A DNA stretch of 64,000 nt from Streptomyces sp. PsTaAH-137 (GCF_003259365.1 NZ_QLLY01000004.1:372001-436000), one strand, 5' to 3'; counted from the stretch's first letter, positions 34,392 through 43,149 are shown. Notes: generated from the letters alone by a model not told the origin. Numbers and translations: made by a program.

Positions 34392-36392
34392 ATGGAAGAG
34401 CCGCGTCGCCTCGGCGGCCGGTACGAGCTGGGCCAGGTGCTCGGCCGTGGTGGCATGGCGGAGGTCTACCTCGCGCACGACACCCGGCTCGGCCGCACCG
34501 TAGCGGTGAAGACGCTGCGGGTGGACCTCGCGCGTGACCCGTCGTTCCAGGCCCGGTTCCGCCGGGAGGCCCAGTCGGCCGCCTCGCTCAACCACCCCGC
34601 GATCGTGGCGGTCTACGACACGGGCGAGGACTACGTCGACCAGGTCTCCATCCCGTACATCGTGATGGAGTACGTCGACGGTTCCACACTCCGCGAGCTG
34701 CTGCACTCCGGGCGCAAGCTCCTGCCGGAGCGCTCCATGGAGATGACCGTCGGCATCCTCCAGGCCCTGGAGTACTCGCACCGGGCGGGCATCGTCCACC
34801 GTGACATCAAGCCGGCCAACGTCATGCTGACCCGCAACGGTCAGGTGAAGGTCATGGACTTCGGCATCGCCCGCGCCATGGGCGACTCCGGCATGACGAT
34901 GACGCAGACCGCCGCGGTCATCGGCACGGCGCAGTACCTCTCGCCCGAGCAGGCCAAGGGCGAGCAGGTCGACGCCCGTTCCGACCTCTACTCGACCGGC
35001 TGCCTGCTGTACGAGCTGCTGACGGTCCGTCCGCCGTTCGTCGGGGACTCCCCGGTCGCGGTCGCCTACCAGCACGTACGCGAAGAGGCGCAGCCCCCGT
35101 CGGTCTTCGACTCCGAGATCACGCCCGAGATGGACGCCATCGTCCTCAAGGCGCTGACGAAGGACCCCGACTACCGCTACCAGTCGGCCGACGAGATGCG
35201 CGCCGACATCGAGGCCTGCCTCGACGGGCAGCCCGTCGCCGCCACCGCCGCCATGGGCGCGGTCGGCTACGGCGGCGGCCCGAACGACCAGCAGACGATG
35301 ATGCTGGGCCAGCAGAACGGCGCGGCGCCGACGTCGATGCTGCCCCCGGTCAACCCGGACGACGGCGGCTACGGCTACGACGACCGCCCCGACCGCAGGC
35401 GCCAGCAGCAGGGCAAGAACCGCACGTCGACGATCCTGCTGATCGTCGCGGGCATCCTGGTGCTGATCGGGGCGATCCTGATCGGCAAGTGGATCACCAG
35501 CGACAGCGGCAGCGGCGACGATGCCAAGATTCCGGTGCCGAACCTGGTGGGCGAGACCTTCAAGTCCGCCCAGAAGAAGGCGAGCAACGTCGACCTGAAG
35601 GTCGAAAAGGGCTCGAGCATGGCCTGCAAGGACGAGCCCGTCAACACCGTCTGCAAGCAGGACCCCGAGGACGGCTCGCTCGCCAAGGGCGACACGATCA
35701 CCCTCCGGATGTCGACGGGCGCGCCGAAGGTCGCGGTCCCGAACGTCATCAGCAAGACGGAGGACGAGGCCCGCAGCATCCTGGAGGGCAAGGGCTTCGA
35801 GGTCAACGTGAAGTCCGAGGAGTCCACGCAGGAGCCCGGCAAGGTCCTGAGCCAGACCCCGGACCCGGGCGAGGAGAAGCAGTCCGGCTCCAAGGTCACC
35901 ATCACGGTGTCCAAGGAGAAGGCCCAGACCCAGGTCCCGGACGTGTCCTCCGGCACCAACCTCACCTGCGACCAGGCCACGGCCAAGCTCCAGGAGGCCG
36001 ACCTGAAGGCGTCCTGCACCGAGGAGGAGAACGCCTCGGTCGAGGCCGGCAAGGTCTTCAAGCAGAGCCTCGTCGCCGGCTCCCAGGCCGACCCCAACTC
36101 GACGGTCACCCTGACCGTCGCGAAGGCACCGGCCCAGACCGCGGTGCCCGAGGTGCGCGGCCGCTCGCTCAAGGACGCCAAGAAGATGCTCCAGGACGCG
36201 GGCTTCAAGAACATCCAGCTCGCGGACGGCAGCAGCGGCGACGACAACGCCGTGGTCGCCAACGCGGACCCGGCCCCCGGCAGCCAGGTCGACCCGGCCA
36301 GCGCCACGGTCACCCTGACCACGATCGGCGGGAACGGCGGCAACAACGGCGGGAACGGCAACGGCGGGTTCCTCGGCGGCAACAACGGCTGA
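34392..36392 (+). CDS. pknB: PASTA-domain Ser/Thr kinase PknB
   Basis: A 666-residue receptor kinase. The kinase domain (about 10-275) has GRGGMAEVYLAHD, VAVKTL, HRDIKPANVML, DFGIARAMG and GTAQYLSPEQAKG. A TM helix (ILLIVAGILVLIGAILIG, about 347-364) leads to four extracellular PASTA domains beginning VPNLVGETF, VPNVISKTE, VPDVSSGTN and VPEVRGRSL, which bind muropeptides or lipid II. The second and fourth helix-pairs contain Cys pairs (in PASTA 1 and 3) likely to form disulfides. A Gly/Asn-rich tail ends the protein. It acts with PstP, FhaA and FhaB to control wall growth and dormancy exit. Confidence 0.96.
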   Translation: MEEPRRLGGRYELGQVLGRGGMAEVYLAHDTRLGRTVAVKTLRVDLARDPSFQARFRREAQSAASLNHPAIVAVYDTGEDYVDQVSIPYIVMEYVDGSTLRELLHSGRKLLPERSMEMTVGILQALEYSHRAGIVHRDIKPANVMLTRNGQVKVMDFGIARAMGDSGMTMTQTAAVIGTAQYLSPEQAKGEQVDARSDLYSTGCLLYELLTVRPPFVGDSPVAVAYQHVREEAQPPSVFDSEITPEMDAIVLKALTKDPDYRYQSADEMRADIEACLDGQPVAATAAMGAVGYGGGPNDQQTMMLGQQNGAAPTSMLPPVNPDDGGYGYDDRPDRRRQQQGKNRTSTILLIVAGILVLIGAILIGKWITSDSGSGDDAKIPVPNLVGETFKSAQKKASNVDLKVEKGSSMACKDEPVNTVCKQDPEDGSLAKGDTITLRMSTGAPKVAVPNVISKTEDEARSILEGKGFEVNVKSEESTQEPGKVLSQTPDPGEEKQSGSKVTITVSKEKAQTQVPDVSSGTNLTCDQATAKLQEADLKASCTEEENASVEAGKVFKQSLVAGSQADPNSTVTLTVAKAPAQTAVPEVRGRSLKDAKKMLQDAGFKNIQLADGSSGDDNAVVANADPAPGSQVDPASATVTLTTIGGNGGNNGGNGNGGFLGGNNG

Positions 36393-36411
36393 CCCGCACC
36401 CCGCGTACGCG

Positions 36412-36451
36412 AAAGGCCCCGCTCCTCCTCCGGGAGGGGCGGGGCCTTTTT
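36412..36451 (+). terminator. Intrinsic terminator of pknB
   Basis: AAAGGCCCCGCTCCTCC (36412-36428) pairs with the right arm ending GGGGCCTTTTT (to 36451). The T-run makes it a classic intrinsic terminator. Confidence 0.92.
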
Positions 36452-36469
36452 GCTCGTGTCCCTCAGGTA

Positions 36470-37213
36470 CTACCTGAGCTCCTTCGGCGGCGTCCGGTCG
36501 CTGTTCACCTTCTCCACGCGCTCCAGCTCGCCCCACACCACGTAGCGGTACTCCGACGTGTAGACCGGGGTGCAGGTCGTCAGCGTGATGTACTTCCCGG
36601 GCTTCTTGACGCCCGACTCCTTGGGGACCCGGTCGATCACGTCGACGTTGAACTTCGAGGTCTCCGGGAGGATGTCGTAGACCTTGTAGACGTACCAGTC
36701 GTCCTTGGTCTCGAAGACGATCGGGTCGCCCTTATCGATCTTGTCGATGTTGTGGAACTTGGCGCCGTGCCCGTCGCGGTGCGCGGCCAGCGAGAAGTTG
36801 CCGTTCTTGTCGGTCGTCGGCAGGTCCGCCTTCACCGGGTCCGTGTAGTAGCCGGCGACACCGTCGTTGAGGATCTTCGTCGAGGTGCCCTTCTTGACCA
36901 GCACCTCGCCGTTCTTCATCGCCGGGACGTGCAGGAAGCCGATGCCGTCCTTGGTGTCCAGGGCGCCGGGCCCGCCGGCCCCCCAGTGCTCACGGACCTT
37001 GTCGCCCTGTTTGTGGGCGGCACGGTCGGCGACGACGTTCGTCCACCACAGTGAATAGACGACGAACAGGCCGAGGATCAGGCCCGCCGTGATGAGGAGT
37101 TCACCGAAGACGCTGACGGCCGTCGCGAGCCGTCCGCGACGCGGCGAGGGCGTGGGAGAGGGGGCCTTCGGCTCGGCCGCGTCCTCGTCGTGGTCGGTGG
37201 TCGTCGCTGCCAC
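36470..37213 (-). CDS. srtE: Class E sortase (first of three)
   Basis: A 247-residue sortase anchored by an N-terminal helix (FGELLITAGLILGLFVVYSLWW, about 36-57). The catalytic set is complete: His in SLAAHRDGH, Cys in TLTTCTP and Arg in SEYRYVVWG. Class E enzymes recognise LAXTG-type signals and attach surface proteins (in Streptomyces, long chaplins) to peptidoglycan. No LAXTG substrate lies nearby. GTG at 37213 is the start. It shares an operon with the next sortase. Confidence 0.92.
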   Translation of the reverse strand: MAATTTDHDEDAAEPKAPSPTPSPRRGRLATAVSVFGELLITAGLILGLFVVYSLWWTNVVADRAAHKQGDKVREHWGAGGPGALDTKDGIGFLHVPAMKNGEVLVKKGTSTKILNDGVAGYYTDPVKADLPTTDKNGNFSLAAHRDGHGAKFHNIDKIDKGDPIVFETKDDWYVYKVYDILPETSKFNVDVIDRVPKESGVKKPGKYITLTTCTPVYTSEYRYVVWGELERVEKVNSDRTPPKELR

Positions 37214-37274
37214 TGCTTGTTGCCCCGTCCCTGTGCCCGTACTACCGGTGGTCGACTGCGCCCTGCACGACTCG

Positions 37275-38525
37275 CTATTCGACGAGCGCGTCCGGCTTGC
37301 CCTTGCTGCGCGGGCGCTCCTCGACCATCTTGCCCCAGACGATCATTCGATACGTACTGGTGAATTCCGGAGTGCACGTCGTCAGAGTGATGTAACGACC
37401 CGGCTTGGTGAATCCGGAACCCGCCGGGACCGGATCGATCACCGCGGTGTTCGACGGCGAGGTCTGGTTCAGCCTGCTGGACATCTTGTACACGTAGTAC
37501 TTGTCCTGCGTCTCGACCACGATCGGATCGCCCGGCTCCAGGCGGTTGATGTAGCGGAACGGCTCGCCATGGGTGTTGCGGTGCCCGGCGAGCGAGAAGT
37601 TGCCGGTCTTCGCGTCCGGCATCGCGGTCGGGATGCTGTCCTTGCCGTAGTGCCCGACCATCCCCTTGTCGAGGACCTTCGTCTTGCTGATGCCCTCGGC
37701 GATCGGCACGACGACGTCCAGCTTGGGTATGTAGAGGATCGCGAAGCCCTGGCCCGGCTCGAACGTCCCTGGCTTGCGCTTGCCGTTCGCCCAGTCGTCC
37801 TCGAGATGGTCGCGCGCGCTGCCCGCCAGATTGTGGGCCCGTATGTTCGACCACCAGAGCTGGTAGGTGACGAACAGCAGCATCAGCACCCCGAGGGTGA
37901 TGAAGACTTCGCCGATCGCGCGGCTGGCTATGACCCCGGCGCCCGGCTTGGCCGCCTTCGCCGCCCGGCGGGCCTCGACGCGGCTCAGCGGCCTGCCGTC
38001 GGTCGCCGGCTCGTCCTCGGCGGTGGGCGCTCCCGCGTGCCGCCTGCCGCCGCGCTTGGCGGCCTTCCGGCGCTCGGCCCGGCCGCCGGTGACGACGGGC
38101 GGCTCCGGCTCGGCCGCGCGCCGGGTGTCGGCGGTGCGCAGCGCGACCGTCTCGTCGTCCCGTACGGGGATGAAGGCGGGCTCGGGGGTGGGGGCGGGAG
38201 CCGGAGCGGGAGCCGGAGGGGCGGCCGGTGCGGGTGCCGGTGCCGAACGACCGGGCGCCGGGGCGGGGGCCGGGGCGGGCGCCGGCTCAGAAGGCCGCTG
38301 AGCGCCGCCGTACCAGTCCGTCGCGTACCCGTCGGGGTCGTACCACTCGGGCTCCGGCTCGGGCCGCTGAGGGTCGGCCTGTGGCTCTTCCTGCGCCGCC
38401 CTGAACCACGGTGAGGGATGCTGCCCCGGCAACGGGTCGCTGAGGGGGTCGTCGAGGCGCCGCACGGCGTCCGCCAGCTCCCCCGACTCCCCTCCACCCT
38501 CGCGCTCGGGGCGCACCGCGGTCAC
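37275..38525 (-). CDS. srtE: Class E sortase with long N-terminal Pro/Ala region
   Basis: A 416-residue sortase. The first about 190 residues are cytosolic, with a Pro/Ala repeat (PAPAPAPAPAPG region) and basic patches; the TM helix is VFITLGVLMLLFVTYQLWW (about 214-232). The sortase domain has His in SLAGHRNTHG, Cys in TLTTCTPEF and Arg in STYRMIVWG. Start GTG at 38525 overlaps the pabA stop (GTGA). Length is much above the usual 230-250, because of the extension. Confidence 0.92.
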   Translation of the reverse strand: MTAVRPEREGGGESGELADAVRRLDDPLSDPLPGQHPSPWFRAAQEEPQADPQRPEPEPEWYDPDGYATDWYGGAQRPSEPAPAPAPAPAPGRSAPAPAPAAPPAPAPAPAPTPEPAFIPVRDDETVALRTADTRRAAEPEPPVVTGGRAERRKAAKRGGRRHAGAPTAEDEPATDGRPLSRVEARRAAKAAKPGAGVIASRAIGEVFITLGVLMLLFVTYQLWWSNIRAHNLAGSARDHLEDDWANGKRKPGTFEPGQGFAILYIPKLDVVVPIAEGISKTKVLDKGMVGHYGKDSIPTAMPDAKTGNFSLAGHRNTHGEPFRYINRLEPGDPIVVETQDKYYVYKMSSRLNQTSPSNTAVIDPVPAGSGFTKPGRYITLTTCTPEFTSTYRMIVWGKMVEERPRSKGKPDALVE

Positions 38526-39202
38526 GCCGAGGCCCTGCCCACGACCGGGGCCAGCCCGGCCGATCGGGCGACCGCGCCGGTGTCCCCGCACTCCGCGAGC
38601 CAGTTCGCCAGCATCAGGTGCCCGTGCTCGGTGAGGACGGACTCCGGATGGAACTGGACGCCCTCGACGGGCAGTTCACGGTGGCGCAGCCCCATGATGA
38701 TGCCGTCCTCGGTGCGGGCGGTGACCTCCATCTCGGCCGGGACCGTGCCCGGTTCGGCGGCCAGCGAGTGGTAGCGGGTCGCGGTGAAGGGGTCGGGCAG
38801 CCCGGCGAAGACGCCCTTGCCCTCGTGCCGCACCAGGGACGTCTTGCCGTGCAGCAGCTCCGGCGCCCGGTCCACCACACCCCCGTACGCCACCTGCATC
38901 GACTGCATGCCGAGGCAGACGCCGAAGACGGGCACCCCGGTCGCGGCGCAGTGGCGCACCATCTCGATGCAGACACCGGCCTGTTCGGGGGCGCCGGGTC
39001 CCGGCGACAGCAGCACGCCGTCGAAGCCGTCCTGGGCGTGCGCGGTCGTCACCTCGTCGTTGCGCAGCACCTCGCACTCGGCACCCAGCTGGTACAGGTA
39101 CTGGACGAGGTTGAAGACGAAGCTGTCGTAGTTGTCGACGACGAGGATGCGCGTCCTGCGGTTCGCGTCGCGCGTCTCGTCCCGGGTCGTTCGAGTGCTC
39201 AC
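38522..39202 (-). CDS. pabA: Aminodeoxychorismate/anthranilate synthase amidotransferase subunit
   Basis: A 226-residue class I glutamine amidotransferase that supplies ammonia for p-aminobenzoate (folate) or anthranilate (tryptophan) synthesis. The triad is visible: Cys96 in GVCLGMQ, and His185 and Glu187 in VQFHPES. SPGPGAPEQAG and DNYDSFVFNLVQYL are also conserved. The synthase partner is not nearby. GTG at 39202 overlaps the stop of the 53-residue membrane protein, and its own stop overlaps the sortase start, so a folate gene is translationally embedded in a sortase operon. Confidence 0.93.
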   Translation of the reverse strand: MSTRTTRDETRDANRRTRILVVDNYDSFVFNLVQYLYQLGAECEVLRNDEVTTAHAQDGFDGVLLSPGPGAPEQAGVCIEMVRHCAATGVPVFGVCLGMQSMQVAYGGVVDRAPELLHGKTSLVRHEGKGVFAGLPDPFTATRYHSLAAEPGTVPAEMEVTARTEDGIIMGLRHRELPVEGVQFHPESVLTEHGHLMLANWLAECGDTGAVARSAGLAPVVGRASA

Positions 39203-39360
39203 TGACCGTCCACCGTTACGTCGTTGAAGGGCAGCAGCGGCTCGGCCCACGGAAAGACGTACTGGAACAGCACATAGACGACTGCCAGAACCAGCACGAC
39301 CGAAATCAGTGCCCTCACCCAAGCGTTCCCCGGCAGATGCCGCCAGATCCAGCCGTACAT
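39199..39360 (-). CDS. Small (53-residue) membrane protein coupled to pabA
   Basis: Translation from ATG 39360 gives a 53-residue protein starting MYGWIWRHLPGNAWVRALIS and ending FNDVTVDGQ. A single hydrophobic helix spans about residues 15-36, followed by PWAEPLLPF. It is too short for routine gene finding but is supported by the 4-bp GTGA overlap between its stop and the pabA start, and by its place in the operon downstream of the third sortase. GGGAG lies 8 nt upstream of the start. Its role is unknown; assistance to the sortases or the membrane is a guess. Confidence 0.75.
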   Translation of the reverse strand: MYGWIWRHLPGNAWVRALISVVLVLAVVYVLFQYVFPWAEPLLPFNDVTVDGQ

Positions 39361-39399
39361 GCCGGTCGCTCCCTCCACACCGTCCGCTACGGCACCAGA

Positions 39400-40098
39400 C
39401 TAACGGCGCAGGGCTTTCGGTTTCCCGGCCTCTACAGGCTGAGTGGAATCAAGGTGCCCCCACACGATCAGCCGATGGCTGTGACCCCACTCGGGCTCGC
39501 AGGTCGTGAGCGTCAGATAGCGGCCCGGTTCGGTGTATCCGGACTTGGGCGGCACCGGGTCGATGACGGCCACATCGCTGGGCAGCGTCTTGTACGGCTC
39601 GGTGTCGATGACGTACGTGAACCAGGTCGTCCCGTCCGTGAGCACCACGTCGTCGCCGGGCCGCAGCTTCGGGAAGTCCTTGAACGGGTCTCCGTACGTA
39701 CGCCGGTGGCCGGCCACCGCGAAGTTCCCCTTCTGCCCGAGCTGCGCGGTCCCCGAGTAGTGGGCGAGCCCCTTCTTCAGGGTGCCGACGTCGGTGTCCT
39801 CCAGGACCGGCTTGTTCCACGTGAAACCAAGGCGTGGGATGTACATCACGGCGAACGGCTTGCCGTCCTGGTACGCGGCGGGCTTCGGCGGCGAGGTAGC
39901 GGTCGGCCCGTCCGACGGCGCGGCACTGGCCACCGGTCTCTTCGCCCACTGTCTCTGGAGGTCGTCGATCTGGTGGTCCATCGCGCTGTCGGCCTTCACA
40001 CCGGTCCAGAACAGCACGTACGCGACGAACAGCACGATCACGGCGCCCACCGTGATGCACAACTCGCTGAACGTCCGGACGACGACTCGCACCGACAC
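39400..40098 (-). CDS. Class E-like sortase (third)
   Basis: A 232-residue sortase with an N-terminal anchor (LCITVGAVIVLFVAYVLFW, about 13-31). The catalytic residues are intact: His in AVAGHRRTYG, Cys in TLTTCEPEW and Arg in SHRLIVWG. The substrate-binding surface differs from the other two, e.g. EPEWGHSH after the cysteine. GTG 40098 follows GGGGGACCA. A near-parS sequence lies inside the coding region (39814-39827). It probably heads the leftward operon sortase-small protein-pabA-sortase-sortase. Confidence 0.9.
   Translation of the reverse strand: MSVRVVVRTFSELCITVGAVIVLFVAYVLFWTGVKADSAMDHQIDDLQRQWAKRPVASAAPSDGPTATSPPKPAAYQDGKPFAVMYIPRLGFTWNKPVLEDTDVGTLKKGLAHYSGTAQLGQKGNFAVAGHRRTYGDPFKDFPKLRPGDDVVLTDGTTWFTYVIDTEPYKTLPSDVAVIDPVPPKSGYTEPGRYLTLTTCEPEWGHSHRLIVWGHLDSTQPVEAGKPKALRR
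39814..39827. promoter_or_regulatory. parS: Near-consensus parS (one mismatch), inside a sortase gene
   Basis: GTTCCACGTGAAAC differs from the parS consensus at one position (T to C). About 21 kb from oriC. Intragenic location is common for parS sites. Confidence 0.6.
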
Positions 40099-40137
40099 TG
40101 GTCCCCCAGGGGCAGCTACTTCACGGCTGTTCCACGC

Positions 40138-40917
40138 CTATTCCACGGGCTTCGCGTAGTGGAGATCCACTGTGCCCGAGTAGCCGGGAAGAGTCACCGC
40201 CCCGTCGTCCTCGACTTTCCAGCCGAGCCCGTAGGCGTTGACGTAGAGCATGTACGTCTGGATCTCGGGCGAGGCGGCGACGGCGGCCTTCAGCTTCTCC
40301 GGGTCACCGACGGCCGTGATCTTGTACGGGGGCGAGTAGACGCGGCCCTGAAGGATCAGGGTGTTGCCGACGCAGCGCACCGCGGACGTGCCGATCAGGC
40401 GCTGGTCCATGACCTTGATGCCCTTGGCGCCGCCGTGCCACAGGGCGTTCACCACGGCCTGGAGGTCCTGCTGGTGGATGACGAGGTCGTCGGGCTGCGG
40501 GTCGGGGTAGCCGGGGAGCCGGACGGTGGCGTCAGAGGGGGCGTCGTCGAGGGTGACGGAGACCGCCTCGCCGGTCAGCTTCTTGGTGCCGGACGCCTTC
40601 TGGAGGCGGTCCAGCTTCTCGTCCTCCGCCTTGGTCGAGCCGTCGTCGCGCCGCGCGAGCCGCTCGACGTCGCCGCGGGTGCCGCTGTTGGCCGCTTCCA
40701 GTTCCTGGTTCTTGTGGCTGCGCTCCTGAATGAGGTCGGAGAGCTTCAGGAGAGAGGCATCCGTGCGGATATTGGTGCCCTTGGCCGTATTGAAACTGGT
40801 GAAGAAGATCAGCCCGGCAAGGGCGAAAACTCCCACGGTGAGCACCCGCACGGGCCGGAAACGGCCGCGGGCACCTCCCTGGTCAGGGCGGTTTCGGGGG
40901 TCGGCAGAATTGCTCAA
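40138..40917 (-). CDS. DUF881 membrane protein
   Basis: A 259-residue DUF881 protein with one N-terminal helix ([20 protein letters not shown], about residues 23-42), a coiled-coil segment ([19 protein letters not shown]) and an extracellular domain with [30 protein letters not shown] and [14 protein letters not shown]. This fits the family found next to crgA in actinobacteria, thought to act in division or envelope assembly. The start is TTG at 40917, with AAGGAG upstream at an 11-nt spacing; it is less certain than an ATG start. Confidence 0.85.
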   Translation of the reverse strand: MSNSADPRNRPDQGGARGRFRPVRVLTVGVFALAGLIFFTSFNTAKGTNIRTDASLLKLSDLIQERSHKNQELEAANSGTRGDVERLARRDDGSTKAEDEKLDRLQKASGTKKLTGEAVSVTLDDAPSDATVRLPGYPDPQPDDLVIHQQDLQAVVNALWHGGAKGIKVMDQRLIGTSAVRCVGNTLILQGRVYSPPYKITAVGDPEKLKAAVAASPEIQTYMLYVNAYGLGWKVEDDGAVTLPGYSGTVDLHYAKPVE

Positions 40918-41069
40918 CGTACCCTTATCTCCTTCAACGCCGTGGAAGCACTACGCTAACGGACGGCCGGGGGAGCGCTCATAGTCCTTTGAAGTTCCGC
41001 TTGTACGCTGCCCGGAGCCAGCCCACGTTCCCTGCGCGGCCACGCAGCGCATCGACAGGAGAGACCCTC

Positions 41070-41327
41070 GTGCCGAAGTCACGTATCCGCAAGAAGGCCG
41101 ACTACACGCCGCCGCCGGCGTCGAAGCAGGCAGCCAACATCAAGCTGACCAACCGCGGTTGGGTGGCTCCCGTGATGCTCGCCCTGTTCCTGATCGGGCT
41201 GGCCTGGATCGTCGTCTTCTACGTGTCGGACACCCAGCTGCCCATCGAGGCGTTCGGCAACTGGAACATCGTGGTGGGCTTCGGCTTCATCGCAGCCGGG
41301 TTCGGCGTCTCCACCCAGTGGAAATAG
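41070..41327 (+). CDS. crgA: Cell-division regulator CrgA
   Basis: An 85-residue protein with two transmembrane helices (about 31-51 and 64-81) and the conserved start [16 protein letters not shown]. In Streptomyces CrgA coordinates FtsZ-ring formation with aerial growth; in mycobacteria it interacts with FtsZ, FtsI/PBPs and CwsA. Length matches the known protein (84 residues). GTG at 41070 has AGGAGAG upstream. It faces the DUF881 gene and is followed by the DnaA-box cluster. Confidence 0.96.
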   Translation: MPKSRIRKKADYTPPPASKQAANIKLTNRGWVAPVMLALFLIGLAWIVVFYVSDTQLPIEAFGNWNIVVGFGFIAAGFGVSTQWK

Positions 41328-41363
41328 CGCACACTCCGGCCCGAGCGCCAGCTCTGCCCCAAG

Positions 41364-41598
41364 CTATCCACTGAGTTATCCACAACACTTGTCCACAGTG
41401 GGGATAACTCTACGATCTGTGGATAACCCTCAGACTGTTGACGCTGGTGTGACTAATCAAGCACCCGTCGAGCACACGTTCGCCCCTTGCCTCTCCCGGG
41501 GAAATCCCAGGTCAGAGGCGAGGGGCGAGGTCGTTTACGGACCGTCGTGCCCACTGCCCGATCCACTGTGGACAACTGGCACCAACAACGGTGGATAA
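41364..41598. promoter_or_regulatory. DnaA-box cluster between crgA and the rhomboid gene
   Basis: Four exact DnaA boxes lie here: TTATCCACA (41376-41384), TTGTCCACA (41389-41397), TGTGGATAA (41418-41426) and TGTGGACAA (41567-41575). Three weaker ones are TGGGGATAA (41399), GGTGGATAA (41590) and CTATCCACT (41364). Orientation changes from plus to minus within the first group. The rest of this 277-bp gap has no gene. Confidence 0.8.
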
Positions 41599-41604
41599 CT
41601 GCGC

Positions 41605-42504
41605 TCAGGTGAGCTGAGCCGTTCTGACAACGACGGTGACGATCACGGCGAGCAGCACCACCGCGCAGGTCCCGTACTGGATGAGCGAACGGTGCTCCCG
41701 CGGGGCGTGCACCATCGCGTAACCGACGGCCAGACCGGCGACGAGACCACCGATGTGGGCCTGCCAGGCGATGTTGAACGCCGGGTTGAACGTGAAGATC
41801 AGGTTGATCACGAGCAGCGCGATGACAGGGCGCAGGTCGTAGTTGAGGCGCCGCATCAGGACCCCCGTCGCGCCGAAGAGACCGAAGATCGCTCCGGAGG
41901 CGCCGAGCGTTGCCTGGTTCGGCGCGGTGAGCAGATAGGTCAGGGCGCTACCGGCGAGGCCGGACACGAAGTAAAGGGCGATGTACCTCGCCCTGCCGAG
42001 CGCTGCCTCCAGCGGGCCTCCGATCCACCAGAGGCTGAGCATGTTGAAGGCGAGGTGGACATAGCCGACGTGCAGGAACATCGAGGTCACCAGCCGGTAC
42101 CACTGGCCCTCGGCGACGCCCTCCCAAGCACCGTAGTCCGACGTCGGCGCGCGGCCGAACAGCTCGAAGCGTTCGTCGAAGGAGTCACCAACCGCCAGCT
42201 GGAACACGAACGCGAGCAGACAAAGCCCGATCAGCACCTTGGTGACCAGCCGCGGGTCGCTCGCGATCGTGCCGCCCGCGATGGTGCGTGGCTGACTGGC
42301 ACTGGCCGCGTGCCCCGTGCCCGAGCCGCTGCGCACACACTCCGGGCACTGGAACCCGACCGAGGCGCTGACCATGCACTCCGGACAGATGGGCCGCTCA
42401 CAACGGGTGCAGCGGATGCCGGTCGGCCGGTCCGGATGCCGGTAGCAGCCGGGCAGGCCCTGCGCGTCCTGCGGTTCCTGCGGGCTGCCGGGCGCCTGTT
42501 CCAT
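41605..42504 (-). CDS. Rhomboid-family intramembrane serine protease with N-terminal zinc-binding region
   Basis: A 299-residue membrane protease. The catalytic serine is in LGASGAIFGLFG and the histidine in WQAHIGGLVAGLAVG; HLAFNMLSLWWIG matches the conserved HxxxN helix. Six or seven TM helices fit the family. Residues 20-60 form a Cys/His-rich module (CYRHPDRPTGIRCTRCERPI, CPECM, CPECV), a B-box-like zinc site often added to actinobacterial rhomboids. Substrates are unknown. The ATG at 42504 begins the full-length protein. Confidence 0.92.
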   Translation of the reverse strand: MEQAPGSPQEPQDAQGLPGCYRHPDRPTGIRCTRCERPICPECMVSASVGFQCPECVRSGSGTGHAASASQPRTIAGGTIASDPRLVTKVLIGLCLLAFVFQLAVGDSFDERFELFGRAPTSDYGAWEGVAEGQWYRLVTSMFLHVGYVHLAFNMLSLWWIGGPLEAALGRARYIALYFVSGLAGSALTYLLTAPNQATLGASGAIFGLFGATGVLMRRLNYDLRPVIALLVINLIFTFNPAFNIAWQAHIGGLVAGLAVGYAMVHAPREHRSLIQYGTCAVVLLAVIVTVVVRTAQLT

Positions 42505-42556
42505 GTCGGTCGTCCCCTAGGTGAGAGCGGTGATGAGGCGCCGCGCGACAACGCAC

Positions 42557-42588
42557 CGCCCCGCCCATCCTTACGGACGAGCGGGGCG
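42557..42588 (-). terminator. Possible weak terminator after ppiA
   Basis: CGCCCCGC (42557-42564) pairs with GCGGGGCG (42581-42588), an 8-bp stem with a 16-nt loop. No T-run. Confidence 0.35.
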
Positions 42589-42621
42589 CATTGGTTCCCT
42601 GATGCGCTACCGGCGCGTGCT

Positions 42622-43149
42622 CTAACGCGTCTCGACGGTCACCGACTCGATGACGACGTCGTTGACCGGGCGGTCGGTGCGCGGGTTGGTGGGCGCCTTG
42701 GCGATGGTGTCCACGATCTTCTGGCTGGCCTCGTCGACGACCTCGCCGAAGATGGTGTGCTTGCGGGTCAGCCAGGCGGTCGGCGAGACGGTGATGAAGA
42801 ACTGCGAGCCGTTGGTCCCCGGGCCGGCGTTGGCCATCGCCAGCAGGTACGGCTTGGTGAAGGCCAGGTCGGGGTGGAACTCGTCGTCGAACTGATAGCC
42901 GGGGCCGCCCGTGCCGTTCCCCAGCGGGTCGCCGCCCTGGATCATGAAGCCGCTGATCACACGGTGGAAGACGGTGCCGTCGTACAGCGGGTCCGTGGAC
43001 TTCTCGCCGGACTCCGGGTTGGTCCACTCCCGCTCGCCCTTGGCGAGCTCGACGAAGTTCTTGACCGTCTTGGGCGCGTGGTTCGGCAGAAGCCTGACCT
43101 CGATGTCGCCCTGATTCGTCCTGAGGGTGGCATACAGCTGCTCGGCCAC
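42622..43149 (-). CDS. ppiA: Peptidyl-prolyl cis-trans isomerase (cyclophilin)
   Basis: A 175-residue cytosolic cyclophilin. The active-site segments are present: FHRVISGFMIQGGDP, NAGPGTNGSQFFIT and HTIFGEVV. It speeds proline isomerisation in folding proteins and, in other organisms, is the cyclosporin target. GTG at 43149 is preferred: it is preceded by GGAAGGCGG, and the added upstream residues would have no family match. The promoter lies in the phased-repeat gap at 43150-43466. Confidence 0.93.
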   Translation of the reverse strand: MAEQLYATLRTNQGDIEVRLLPNHAPKTVKNFVELAKGEREWTNPESGEKSTDPLYDGTVFHRVISGFMIQGGDPLGNGTGGPGYQFDDEFHPDLAFTKPYLLAMANAGPGTNGSQFFITVSPTAWLTRKHTIFGEVVDEASQKIVDTIAKAPTNPRTDRPVNDVVIESVTVETR

